From: Prochlorococcus sp. AG-402-M18
GTDB taxonomy: Bacteria > Cyanobacteriota > Cyanobacteriia > PCC-6307 > Cyanobiaceae
Length of the DNA stretch: 64,000 nt
Assembly (NCBI GenBank): GCA_003216595.1
Contig: QCIQ01000001.1
Coordinates: 159,415-223,414 of the forward strand
Direction of reading: 5' to 3'
The translations under genes and the position numbers were made by a program. Shown here piece by piece: positions 30,759-39,190 of the stretch (the stretch's first letter is position 1; every line of letters begins with the position of its first letter). The notes below the pieces were generated by a model. The model was not told where the DNA came from. It made no database searches and worked only from the letters and a program-made list of their open reading frames with translations.

Positions 30759-32045
30759 ATGTGCAATAAAATAATAGATAATGAAGTTAAAAATATAATA
30801 TCTAGTATAAAAACAACCTATAATGTAAATACTTCAGTTAAAGACCTTAGACATCTTAAAACTTATTCAATCGATGATTCTGAAACGTTTGAAATAGACG
30901 ATGCTATTTCATTAGAAAAAATTTCTTATCAGCATAAGTTATGGATTCACATTGCTTCCCCTGCTTCATATTTTGAATATAATTCAGCTATTGATAGGAA
31001 GGCAAGGACACTTATTTCAACTGTTTATTTATCAACTAATACTTATTATATGCTGCCTAAAATTTTAATAAATGATGTATTTAGTTTAAGTGATAAAGAA
31101 ATCAGGAAATCTTTAAGTTTAGGCGTTATTTTTAATGATGACGGTAGTGTTTGTTCTACAGAAATAGTCCAGAGTATTATTAAAGTAGACTTCAGGTTAA
31201 ATTATACAGAAGCTGATGAACTAATAGATTATGCGCCAAAAGAAGAAGAAGATTTAAGTAAAATCTCTGAAATTTTAGAACGTAGAAGATTATGGAGAAA
31301 GAATTCAGGTGCTTTGGAAATATTAGAATCATTTGGGAAGATCATTGTAGAAGATAACATTCCCACCATTAAGATAATAGATCCAACCTTATCGAGACAA
31401 TTAATAAGTGAAGCAATGATCTTGTATGGAAATCTAATTTCGAATTTTACTAAGGTCAATAATATTCCTGTTCCATATAGAGTCCAACAAGGTATAGATA
31501 AATTTTCTAAAAATAATGTTCAAGATTCTGATAATAAGGTTTTATACAATTTTGGACTTAAGAAAACTATGGGTAAGTCATATTATTCTATAAATGACAT
31601 GCCTCACTCTAGTTTAGGATTAACATCTTATCTACATGCCACATCACCGATAAGAAGATATGCTGACTTGTTGGTTAACTACCAACTAAATAGATATCTA
31701 AATAATAAAGTACTTATATCTAAAGAAGAAGTCGAACAAATTACTCTTGAGATTAATAATCAAGGAAGACAAAATATTATGAGATATAGAGAAGATCAAA
31801 AATATTGGCTAATTAAATGGTTCAAAAAAAATTCATTTAAGGTATATAATGTGATTCTACTAAATTGGATAAATAAAAATAAATGTATTTGTATTATATA
31901 CTTTTTAGAATATCATTTTTCTACTATATGTAATCTAAAATCAAAAAAGATCGTAAATATCGGCGAGAGCCTTAACGTAAAAAATATAGTCAATAATAAT
32001 GATGATGATATAATATGTTTTGAATTAATTTCATTATCAAGATAA
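30759..32045 (+). CDS. Compact RNB-domain exoribonuclease (RNase II/R family)
   Basis: 3'-5' exoribonuclease of the RNB family. The catalytic aspartate cluster is intact (YSIDDSETFEIDDAISLE, residues 37-53), followed by LWIHIASPASYF and, late in the protein, HATSPIRRYADLLVNYQL. At 428 residues it lacks the N-terminal cold-shock/OB domains, since the RNB motif begins by residue 37. The C-terminal 80 residues do not show a convincing S1 domain. Cyanobacteria often have one RNase II-like and one Zam/RNase R-like protein; I do not assign which this is. Co-oriented with rpmG-rpsR. Confidence 0.88.
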   Translation: MCNKIIDNEVKNIISSIKTTYNVNTSVKDLRHLKTYSIDDSETFEIDDAISLEKISYQHKLWIHIASPASYFEYNSAIDRKARTLISTVYLSTNTYYMLPKILINDVFSLSDKEIRKSLSLGVIFNDDGSVCSTEIVQSIIKVDFRLNYTEADELIDYAPKEEEDLSKISEILERRRLWRKNSGALEILESFGKIIVEDNIPTIKIIDPTLSRQLISEAMILYGNLISNFTKVNNIPVPYRVQQGIDKFSKNNVQDSDNKVLYNFGLKKTMGKSYYSINDMPHSSLGLTSYLHATSPIRRYADLLVNYQLNRYLNNKVLISKEEVEQITLEINNQGRQNIMRYREDQKYWLIKWFKKNSFKVYNVILLNWINKNKCICIIYFLEYHFSTICNLKSKKIVNIGESLNVKNIVNNNDDDIICFELISLSR

Positions 32046-32100
32046 GCCTTCATAATAAGTATGCAAGAGTTATAAAAATACAATATAATAATTTGAATAT

Positions 32101-33654
32101 ATGATGAATATGAAATACACAATTACAACACCACTATATTATGTTAATGACAAGCCTCATCTAGGTAGCTCATATACAACAATTGCTTGTGATGCAATAG
32201 CTCGATTTCAAAGACTAAGTGGTCATACAGTACTTTTTCTTACTGGTGTTGACGAACATGGTCAAAAAATAGAGCGAACCGCAGAAAGTAAAAACCTTGA
32301 ACCCCAACTACATTGTGACAATATCACAGAAAAGTATAAGTATTTATGGGAGAAATTAAATATTAGTTATGATCGTTTTGTAAGAACAACCTCTGAAGAT
32401 CACACATCACTAGTTCATCAATTTTTTTCAAGAGTTATTAAATCTGATGATGTTTATATGGGTAGACAAAGTGGTTGGTATTGTGTTGGATGTGAGGAAT
32501 ATAAAGATGTAGACGAGGATGATAAAAGCCCAATATGTTCTATTCATAAAAAGGAATTAGAATGGAGAGATGAAGAGAATTTATTTTTTAAATTATCTAA
32601 ATATCAAGAGCAAATTGAAAAATTAATTCAAATTGATGGTTTTATTTCTCCTAAAAGTCGAAAAAATGAAATTATTAATTTTGTTTCAAAAGGATTAAGG
32701 GATTTCTCAATTTCTAGAGTAAACTTAAAGTGGGGTATAAATGTTCCAGGAAAAAATGAACACACTTTTTATGTATGGTTTGATGCTTTATTAGGTTATA
32801 TTAGTGGATCACTTCGTGATCAAAATTCTCCTGAACTCACCGAGGAATCTTTATGTAATTGGCCTGCAAATATACATGTGATTGGAAAGGATATACTCAG
32901 ATTTCATGCAGTTTATTGGCCAGCAATGCTTATTTCTGCTGGTATGAAACCACCTGGGGGTGTTTTTGGTCACGGGTTTTTAACACGAGAAGGGCAAAAA
33001 ATGGGCAAATCATTAGGTAACGTGCTCGACCCGATTGACCTCTTGGAATATGGGGGTATAGATGCGATGAGATGGTATCTCTTAAGAGATATTGAATTTG
33101 GTGAAGATGGTGATTTTCAAATGAGAAGATTTGTGGATATTGTTAATAGTGATTTAAGTAATACCATTGGTAATTTGTTAAACAGAACAATTACAATGTC
33201 TAAAAAATGGTTTATTGATAAAATCCCAATAGATAATTCTTTATTATCTGAATCTCCTCTTAAAGTTCAATCAGAGATAAAAATAAATGAATACATGCAA
33301 TCATTTAGAGATATCAATTTTAAAGATGCAGCCAATTCAATTATAGACCTAGCTAATAGTGCAAATCTTTACCTAAATGATCGTGCACCATGGAAGCTAA
33401 TTAAAGATACAACAAATAAGAATATTGTTGCTCTTGATATATATTCTGTACTTGAATCTTGTCGAATTATTGGAATATTGCTCAATCCTTTTGTACCCAA
33501 TTTAAGTATTAGAATATTAAATCAATTAAATATTGATTCTTCATCTATTAATTTTCAACAATCATTACATTGGGGTTTGTTAGATCCTGATAATGAATTA
33601 CAAGATCCTAATCCGGTAATGGATAAAATTGAATTTAATGAGAATTCTTTCTAG
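32101..33654 (+). CDS. metG: Methionyl-tRNA synthetase
   Basis: Charges elongator and initiator tRNA-Met. The HIGH-type motif is in TTPLYYVNDKPHLGSSYTTI. The zinc region has CVGCEEY and ICSIHKKELEW (CxxC plus CxxH), and GREGQ-type GFLTREGQKMGKSLGNVLDP contains the KMSKS loop as KMGKS. At 517 residues it is the short form with no C-terminal dimer domain. The start could be ATG at 32101 or the ATG three codons later. Its stop overlaps the GTG start of lptC by one base. Confidence 0.96.
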   Translation: MMNMKYTITTPLYYVNDKPHLGSSYTTIACDAIARFQRLSGHTVLFLTGVDEHGQKIERTAESKNLEPQLHCDNITEKYKYLWEKLNISYDRFVRTTSEDHTSLVHQFFSRVIKSDDVYMGRQSGWYCVGCEEYKDVDEDDKSPICSIHKKELEWRDEENLFFKLSKYQEQIEKLIQIDGFISPKSRKNEIINFVSKGLRDFSISRVNLKWGINVPGKNEHTFYVWFDALLGYISGSLRDQNSPELTEESLCNWPANIHVIGKDILRFHAVYWPAMLISAGMKPPGGVFGHGFLTREGQKMGKSLGNVLDPIDLLEYGGIDAMRWYLLRDIEFGEDGDFQMRRFVDIVNSDLSNTIGNLLNRTITMSKKWFIDKIPIDNSLLSESPLKVQSEIKINEYMQSFRDINFKDAANSIIDLANSANLYLNDRAPWKLIKDTTNKNIVALDIYSVLESCRIIGILLNPFVPNLSIRILNQLNIDSSSINFQQSLHWGLLDPDNELQDPNPVMDKIEFNENSF

Positions 33655-34313
33655 TGAAGTATTTACCAATTTATTTTCTTCTAATAATTTCTACATTACC
33701 TCTTTTTGGGTGTCAAAAATCATACAAATCTTCTAGTCAGATAGATAATAAAAGCTACATTAAAGATTTTGAACTACTTCAAGAAAATCCTAATAATCAA
33801 ACCAGCGTAAGAATCACAAGTCCTAAAGCCATAATTGACTCAACAAATAATGATATAGATATATTTGACAGCTCAATTGAATTGCTTAATAAAAATGGTC
33901 AAGACTTTAAAGTTAAGTCTAGTAATTCGACTCTCAACAATTTAACTAATTCCATTAGAGTTTTTGATAATGTAAACATATCATTTCTTGACAACCAGGA
34001 TTACTATATCACTACTAATTCCATTGAATGGGATTTAAATACCTCTATTATTTATATAAATGATCCAGTTAATTTTATATTTGATAATACAAGAATAAAT
34101 GCTACTAATGGATTTTATAATGTTGAGGCAAGTTTACTTACAATAGATAATAGTGATTTCATTAGATATATATATAATTCAAAAGGTGAAGAGGAGTATC
34201 ACGTAAAAATCAAATCTGATTTTGCTAAATGGTTTAAAAAAGATAATACTTTAGTATTTACATCTAATGATAAACAGGTAGAAACAACTATTAACTTGCT
34301 ACTTACTCAGTAG
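33654..34313 (+). CDS. lptC: LptC-like LPS export lipoprotein
   Basis: Periplasmic/inner-membrane component that links the LptBFG transporter to LptA in lipopolysaccharide export. The N-terminus is a lipoprotein signal peptide with lipobox (FLLIISTLPLFGCQKS; lipidated Cys near residue 20). The body has repeating beta-strand segments (ITSPKAIIDSTNNDIDIFDS, DFKVKSSNSTLNN) like the OstA/LptC beta-jellyroll. At 219 residues it is close to LptC length. Start GTG, overlapping the metG stop. LptC is favoured over a generic YrbK-type protein on architecture, with moderate certainty. Confidence 0.75.
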   Translation: MKYLPIYFLLIISTLPLFGCQKSYKSSSQIDNKSYIKDFELLQENPNNQTSVRITSPKAIIDSTNNDIDIFDSSIELLNKNGQDFKVKSSNSTLNNLTNSIRVFDNVNISFLDNQDYYITTNSIEWDLNTSIIYINDPVNFIFDNTRINATNGFYNVEASLLTIDNSDFIRYIYNSKGEEEYHVKIKSDFAKWFKKDNTLVFTSNDKQVETTINLLLTQ

Positions 34314-34916
34314 TACGTATAACTTGTCAGACCATCCTGATATCCATTTTTCATCTGAATTAGTAAATGATCTCTTTGACCAACCTCCAACTATTGTGAG
34401 GCCTCTATTCTCAAGAGGATAAACAATTACTGCTGGTAAATTATTTAAAACGCTATCAAACTCATCTCTCCCAGGAAATAATTCAGTATTAACTAATGAG
34501 ATTAATCGGTTTTGATCAATTGACCTTTTACATATTTCTCCAGGAATAAATATCTTTTCAGAAATCAAGCCTCTTCTAAGTATTACTTTATTATCCCAAT
34601 ATATTAATATTGTACTAGCTGCCGTTGCAGTAAGTATTTGCTTGCTTCCCCAGGCTAATTCATTTCTTTGGCCTTCAGTTAATTCATTACAAAGTTCAAA
34701 ACCTTCCTTTCCATTTAAAATTGCTTTAGAAGGTTGTTTAGATTTTACCTCAGTCCAGAGATAGCCTATAGTTATTAAGGCAATTGAAGCAATTCCAGAG
34801 ATTGTCTCGGCTCTTATTAATGTTGGATTAACTTGATTAGCTGTAGTAATATTTATAATCGATAAAATTAATAAAAAAATTCCAAATATTATAACTAGGG
34901 TTGAAATTTTATACAT
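34299..34916 (-). CDS. CCB2/CCB4-type cofactor assembly protein (cytochrome b6 heme c-i)
   Basis: Resembles the cyanobacterial/plastid factor needed for covalent heme attachment to cytochrome b6 in the b6f complex. Two N-terminal helices (ISTLVIIFGIFLLILSII and SGIASIALITIGYLW) precede a soluble part with EGFELCNELTEGQRNELAW, KVILRRGLI and the C-terminal GGWSKRSFTNSDEKWISGW. At 205 residues it is the expected length. It overlaps the convergent lptC by 15 bases. Assignment rests on motif memory, not a search. Confidence 0.8.
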   Translation of the reverse strand: MYKISTLVIIFGIFLLILSIINITTANQVNPTLIRAETISGIASIALITIGYLWTEVKSKQPSKAILNGKEGFELCNELTEGQRNELAWGSKQILTATAASTILIYWDNKVILRRGLISEKIFIPGEICKRSIDQNRLISLVNTELFPGRDEFDSVLNNLPAVIVYPLENRGLTIVGGWSKRSFTNSDEKWISGWSDKLYVLLSK

Positions 34917-35051
34917 TTATCTATTCAATCAAGTTTAAATAAATATATTTATTCTTTATTATACATAACAATGCCTACCTTTAATCTTTATGATATATCT
35001 ATATAATATATAACAAAACACTATTAATAGATTTATCCAATAGCTCAGAAT

Positions 35052-35609
35052 ATGATCACACCAATATCCAAAAACTATAAAGGACTCATATCAATCACTG
35101 GACCGACAAAAAGTGGAAAAAGTAAATTAGCTGAATTTTTAATAACGGAGCAAGATCCCGTTACTTACATAGCAACTTCAAAACCAAGACCCCATGATCC
35201 AGATTGGCAAAAAAGAATATCTGTTCACAGGAAGAGAAGACCTGATAGCTGGAGTCTCATTGAGTATCCAAAAGATATCTGCAAAACAATTGAATCCATT
35301 AATGGAAATCAGTCAATATTAATTGACTCAATAGGTGGCTTAGTGGAGCAGCACTTAATATTGGATGACGATCAATGGAACAATTTCCAAATTAATTTTC
35401 TTAATTGCCTTTCAGAAGCTAATTTATGTGTGGTTGTTGTTTCTGAGGAAGTTGGCTGGGGAATTGTTCCTGCCTCGCAAATTGGTTATTTATTTCGTGA
35501 ACGACATTGCTCTCTAACTTCATTGATAAATCGCCAATCCAAAAAAAGATGGCTTGCTGTCAATGGGACTGCAATTGAGTTAGATAAAATTGGCCATCTT
35601 ATACCATGA
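35052..35609 (+). CDS. cobU: Adenosylcobinamide kinase / guanylyltransferase
   Basis: Activates adenosylcobinamide for nucleotide-loop assembly, late in cobalamin synthesis and salvage. The P-loop GPTKSGKSKLAEF, YIATSKPRPHDPDWQKRI, the HRKRRPDSWSLIEYP segment (guanylylated-His region) and VSEEVGWGIVPAS are diagnostic. At 185 residues it is full length. Overlaps trmL by four bases (ATGA), so the two are probably co-translated. Works with cobN and metH elsewhere in the window. Confidence 0.95.
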   Translation: MITPISKNYKGLISITGPTKSGKSKLAEFLITEQDPVTYIATSKPRPHDPDWQKRISVHRKRRPDSWSLIEYPKDICKTIESINGNQSILIDSIGGLVEQHLILDDDQWNNFQINFLNCLSEANLCVVVVSEEVGWGIVPASQIGYLFRERHCSLTSLINRQSKKRWLAVNGTAIELDKIGHLIP

Positions 35610-36106
35610 ATTCATTAAATAGTTCTAGACCGAGAGTCGCCTTATTTGAACCAAGAATTCCACAGAACACAGGAACAATAGGTAGATCATGCTTAGCCTT
35701 TAATATGTCGTTAGATATTATTAAACCAACAGGCTTTAGCTTTGAAGATAAATATTTAAAAAGAGCAGGTCTAGATTACTGGGCTAACGTAGATGTACAT
35801 TTATATGAATCATTTGAACAATATAAAAATTCTTTTTGCAACTCCAGAATTATCGCTTTAACAAAAAAAAGTAGTAATTCAATATCCAATATTATTTATA
35901 AAGAGACAGATATTCTTCTATTCGGAAGAGAGGATACTGGTTTACCCGATAGCATAATGAATAAATGTGAAATAGTGGCTGGGATACCAATGCCTGGAGG
36001 TGAGAATCAATTAATGACTGGTGGAGTTAGAAGTTTGAATTTATCTGTTGCATGTGGGATTGTTTCTTATTCAGCATGCTTGCAATTAAATTTATTAGGA
36101 ATGTAG
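35606..36106 (+). CDS. trmL: tRNA (cytidine/uridine-2'-O-)-methyltransferase TrmL
   Basis: SPOUT-class enzyme methylating the ribose at wobble position 34 of certain tRNA-Leu species. RVALFEPRIPQNTGTIGRSC, LFGREDTGLP and the knot-forming GGVRSLNLSVACGIV are typical. At 166 residues it is full length. The four-base overlap with cobU gives the start. Confidence 0.93.
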   Translation: MNSLNSSRPRVALFEPRIPQNTGTIGRSCLAFNMSLDIIKPTGFSFEDKYLKRAGLDYWANVDVHLYESFEQYKNSFCNSRIIALTKKSSNSISNIIYKETDILLFGREDTGLPDSIMNKCEIVAGIPMPGGENQLMTGGVRSLNLSVACGIVSYSACLQLNLLGM

Positions 36107-36115
36107 ATGGTTTTT

Positions 36116-36301
36116 TTATCCAAGATAATTACAGTATAAGACTCCATCATTTATTATATTATTGTCATCTATTTCTAACCATTCCTTGTATTCATCATAA
36201 AGAGCTTCCCTGTTTTCCCCTTCTAAGTTAGTGAGTTGTTTAAGAGATCCGTTAAGCATTACCTCAACAGACTGTAAAGCTCCAGATTGCTTTGAAGACA
36301 T
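36116..36301 (-). CDS. Small hypothetical protein, member A of a paralogous pair (61 aa)
   Basis: Not recognised. The frame opens at base 36340, but I start at MSSKQSG because that matches the paralogue's start; the extra 13 residues are Tyr-rich and unlike it. The core SVEVMLNGSLKQL, LEGENREAL and EYKEWLEI is soluble and helical-looking. Aligned without gaps with the 59-aa protein starting at 36541, about 19 of 51 positions are identical. The two genes are divergent. Its 3' end lies 9 bases from trmL's stop. Confidence 0.65.
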   Translation of the reverse strand: MSSKQSGALQSVEVMLNGSLKQLTNLEGENREALYDEYKEWLEIDDNNIINDGVLYCNYLG

Positions 36302-36540
36302 AGAGGAAATATATTTAAAATAATAATAACCGATTAACAAATATATTTCAGTTTCATTTATTACAGAATTTATAATTAATCATTAAAACATATTAAAATA
36401 AAAAAGTATATATGCTAATCCAATATTTATGTCTCTGTAAACCGAATTAAAGAATTTAATGAAAATCTGTGGAATTACGGGATTTACTAATTAACATAGG
36501 TTTAAACAGGGATTAAAATTATAGTGATCATAAAACAGTA

Positions 36541-36720
36541 ATGAAAAAAACAAATTTAGTTAGCAGCTGTGAAGTCACAATTAATTCTGCACTTAAGAGA
36601 ATTTCAAGACTAGAAGGTAAGAACAAAAAAGCACTAGAAAGTGAATTCAGAGAATGGATAACTGCTATTAATGGTGATAATAAAAACTATGATGTCCTCT
36701 ATACAAATAAAATCAATTAA
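36541..36720 (+). CDS. Small hypothetical protein, member B of a paralogous pair (59 aa)
   Basis: Not recognised. Opens MKKTNLVSSCEVTINSALKR, continues RISRLEGKNKKALESEFREW and ends with a VLYTN-type tail. The conserved elements shared with member A are EV-x2-N, LK, LEG-x-N, AL, E-x2-EW and VLY. Soluble, no signal. It starts 239 bases from member A's start in divergent orientation, which suggests an old local duplication with inversion and a shared control region. Confidence 0.65.
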   Translation: MKKTNLVSSCEVTINSALKRISRLEGKNKKALESEFREWITAINGDNKNYDVLYTNKIN

Positions 36721-37250
36721 AAATATAACCCTCGTACATTTTGCATGATATCGGATATCTTGTAACATGATATATTTATCGAGTTAGAATTTTACTTGTT
36801 GAACTTCTAAAGGCGTTAAATAGATTGACAAATGGGTTAAATATAGAAAAGAAATAATGTGTAAAAGAAGATCTTATGGCAATCAAGAATTCCCATAATC
36901 CGACAAAAATAAATCAGTTGATAATATTGATATATTTCAGTAAGATTTCAGACAATTTATATCAGATTAGTGTTCATCGTGAGTTAGTTATTAGATCAGG
37001 TTTATAAAAAGCTTTAATTTACCTTCAAGTCACTAAACACTCCTGATTACTTAATTTTTATATATAAACTATAAAATAATATAGAAGATAGATTATGAAT
37101 TCGAATGCATGAATATATATATGAATCAAATTATATTACAAAAAGATATAAATTTAAATTAAATACACTAAGGGATACTAATAAATTGATGTTTGCATAA
37201 ATCAATAAGCGAACTATAGTGAGATGATAGATTATTTAATTTAGGAAAAA
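36721..37250. other. 530-base A+T-rich gap
   Basis: Apart from a possible 43-residue ORF listed separately, nothing recognisable. Many short TATAAT-like strings occur but none stands out above the base composition. Confidence 0.4.
36876..37007 (+). CDS. Possible 43-aa peptide
   Basis: Opens MAIKNSHNPTKINQLIILIY and ends with VHRELVIRSGL. A short hydrophobic run (LIILIYF) is too brief for a confident membrane helix. No family recognised and no Shine-Dalgarno. It may be a chance ORF. Confidence 0.25.
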   Translation: MAIKNSHNPTKINQLIILIYFSKISDNLYQISVHRELVIRSGL

Positions 37251-37466
37251 ATGAAGTCCATATCTATTTTTCTTAAAAATATAAGGAATCTCTTACCCTA
37301 TTTAATATTAATAGCCATTTATTTCTTTTTTATAAATCTTGAGGCAAGAAAAGAAACAGGTAATAAAGTAAATAAAAACGAAAAAAACATACCATCAGTT
37401 GACAAATCAAGCTTTGAAGAGAAAAATTTTAGGATAAAAATACCTGTTATTCCATATAAAAAGTAG
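37251..37466 (+). CDS. Small single-helix membrane protein (71 aa)
   Basis: An N-terminal helix (LLPYLILIAIYFFFIN, residues 14-29) after a short basic segment, then a Lys/Asn/Glu-rich hydrophilic stretch and a distinctive C-terminus RIKIPVIPYKK. The basic N-terminus suggests the tail is on the periplasmic or lumenal side. AGGAAAAA lies just before the ATG. No known family. The composition and bipartite form look like a real gene. Confidence 0.6.
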   Translation: MKSISIFLKNIRNLLPYLILIAIYFFFINLEARKETGNKVNKNEKNIPSVDKSSFEEKNFRIKIPVIPYKK

Positions 37467-37467
37467 A

Positions 37468-37581
37468 TTAATACCTAATATTTAATTTAGAAGTCCTCAT
37501 CTTAAATAAGTCTGTTTGTCTTTGTTCTGCTCTTTCAAGCTGTTTTTTAATTTCTAAGCAGTGTTGGCAGTTGCAAGTCAT
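37468..37581 (-). CDS. Mini-protein with CxC-xx-C motif (37 aa)
   Basis: Opens MTCNCQHCLEIKKQLERAEQ, then a basic helix and SKLNIRY. Three cysteines and a histidine within residues 3-8 (C3, C5, H7, C8) could bind zinc or another metal, with the rest a charged amphipathic helix. It ends one base from the convergent 71-aa gene. Too short for confident proof, but the dense Cys/His cluster is unlikely by chance. Confidence 0.5.
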   Translation of the reverse strand: MTCNCQHCLEIKKQLERAEQRQTDLFKMRTSKLNIRY

Positions 37582-37625
37582 TTTATTAAGAAGAGTAATT
37601 AAGGACTAATCTTGATTGAGATGAA

Positions 37626-37736
37626 CTAGTGATGGTTCGTTAAATTGGAATAGGTAAGTAATGTAGAATAATTTTTTTTCAATTTATCAATTATATTAAT
37701 ATTTTCAAGTATTTTTTTAGATCTGAGAATATTCAT
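37626..37736 (-). CDS. Possible 36-aa basic peptide
   Basis: Opens MNILRSKKILENINIIDKLK. Lysine/isoleucine/asparagine-rich, as expected for random A+T-rich DNA too. It follows the 37-aa CxC gene's start in the same orientation. No recognised family. Confidence 0.22.
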   Translation of the reverse strand: MNILRSKKILENINIIDKLKKNYSTLLTYSNLTNHH

Positions 37737-38202
37737 AGGTAATGATTTATATGTTGAGTTAGTTGATTTTCATTTTAATTGTATATAGCGATCTGTTGAA
37801 TCAATATCGATTTCGATAATGGACTCTTTGTACACATCCAATATGGAATTGAAATTAGATTGTAATAAGAGGATTCTGGCTTTTTAGGTTGAACTTTTTC
37901 TTGATCTATGTGTTTCAATTTAAAATGAAATGTTGAGAAGAATCACATACAGTAATAAGTGATACATAAACTATTACGATTTTTTATTTATATATATATT
38001 ATTGAATTATGATAGCAATGAGAAATTAGTATTATACCTTTTATTCGATTAACGTTTATACGTGTATTAACTATGTTTGTTTAACCTTCTATCGGTTATG
38101 TTAAAGCATTAAATTTTAACTCATCAATAATTATCTTTTTATTAAATATCATTATCAATAATCATAATGATCTAATGTGTCTTTACTACTTATATTAACT
38201 TT
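37737..38202. other. 466-base gap, no gene seen
   Basis: A+T-rich with no coding signal I trust on either strand. The last 100 bases presumably hold the promoter of the 63-aa gene to the right. Confidence 0.4.
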
Positions 38203-38394
38203 ATGAACAGAAAGTTATTTACTTCAGATAGCAAAAGTAGTCATTTTTTACTTGGCTTTGACAAAAAAGCCGCACTCGCTATCCAGAATCACTTTCGTTT
38301 AAGTAATTATCAAATGTTAGTCCTTTGCTGGCTAAAGGGATTATGGACTGGTATTTTAATTTCTCTTGCTCTCCACTATTTTATAAGTCACTAA
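38203..38394 (+). CDS. Small hypothetical membrane protein (63 aa)
   Basis: A 30-residue soluble N-terminus (LLGFDKKAALAIQNHFRLSN) followed by one C-terminal helix (MLVLCWLKGLWTGILISLAL). It lacks the ExxNGRxAM motif of high-light-inducible proteins, so I do not call it an Hli. Base composition is less A+T-biased than around it, which supports coding. Function unknown. Confidence 0.6.
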   Translation: MNRKLFTSDSKSSHFLLGFDKKAALAIQNHFRLSNYQMLVLCWLKGLWTGILISLALHYFISH

Positions 38395-38580
38395 AGATAT
38401 TCATCAAGTTTTATATCTAATATTTGTTAACCTAACTAATAAATCAAATTAAGTTTAGAAATAAATAAATTTAATAATTAATTTGTTTCTTGAAGTGTAT
38501 GATTATGAATTTAATTATAATATATATAGTCATTCAAATTTTTTTGTAATCAGCTATTAATGATAAAAATTGAGGGTTTT

Positions 38581-38736
38581 TTAAATTTTGTTTGTTTTTT
38601 CTATAACTTTTTGTGATTCAACTCTGGAGAGAGAAGCCTCAATTTGTGCCAAAACTTGCTGCAGTTCTGCAGTCTTATTCAATGAGTTCTCAGCCATGGA
38701 TCTAAGTTTTTGAAGTTCATTAGAAGCTGTTTTCAT
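38581..38736 (-). CDS. Small coiled-coil protein, paralogue 1 (51 aa)
   Basis: Opens MKTASNELQKLRSMAENSLN; core TAELQQVLAQIEASLSRVES; ends QKVIEKTNKI. It is a continuous amphipathic helix with hydrophobic a/d positions and probably self-associates. Over 34 residues, 19 are identical with the 43-aa protein at 39.2 kb, so the two are clearly paralogues. No catalytic motif. Function unknown. Confidence 0.62.
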   Translation of the reverse strand: MKTASNELQKLRSMAENSLNKTAELQQVLAQIEASLSRVESQKVIEKTNKI

Positions 38737-38954
38737 AGAAAAGATGAATGTGTGAATTTTCCTAGATAAGGAGAGTAGAATATAAAATTTTTAATTAAGG
38801 AAGACACGAATAAATTGCCAGACATTTTCCTGATGTCAATACCTATGATCGTGATCTGTTGATAAATCTATTATTAGAATTACTTATTTATTCTTTAGAA
38901 TATATTGATTATTATTAAGCTAGAATTAAATAATAATAAAAGAGTTAGATAAAA

Positions 38955-38982
38955 AAAGAACATTGATTTACCAATGTTCTTT
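38955..38982. terminator. 11-bp perfect hairpin, likely terminator
   Basis: AAAGAACATTG and CAATGTTCTTT pair perfectly across a 6-base loop. The A-run before the left arm becomes a T-run on the minus strand, so it best serves as a terminator for minus-strand transcription coming from the right, 57 bases past the stop of the 19-aa ORF. It may also work in the other direction. Confidence 0.65.
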
Positions 38983-39038
38983 ATAGAGTTAAATAAACTT
39001 GATCAAGTTGAAGATCAATTAAGTAGCTAGATTAAAAT

Positions 39039-39098
39039 TTAATCGTCTTTTCCTTTCTTTTCAGAGTCTACTGGTCTAACTGGCTTAGGCAAAAGCAT
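39039..39098 (-). CDS. Possible 19-aa Pro/Lys/Asp peptide
   Basis: The whole peptide is MLLPKPVRPVDSEKKGKDD: a Pro-rich start and a charged tail. It is unlike the Lys/Asn/Ile composition of random local ORFs and is followed by a strong hairpin terminator. It could also be the visible part of a small RNA gene. Confidence 0.35.
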   Translation of the reverse strand: MLLPKPVRPVDSEKKGKDD

Positions 39099-39190
39099 GA
39101 TAAAAGTTTATCTCTGTTCTTATTTATAGGTGTTTTTCAAAATACGTAAATAAGAATTATAAGTTTGAAACTTCTTGATACATGACTATT

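Noticed and set aside
38203-38394. High-light-inducible (Hli) protein
   Set aside because: Size and one helix fit, but the ExxNGRxAM chlorophyll-binding motif is missing.
38500-38550. 16-codon hydrophobic ORF
   Set aside because: Mostly Ile/Leu from TTA/ATA-rich DNA; indistinguishable from chance.
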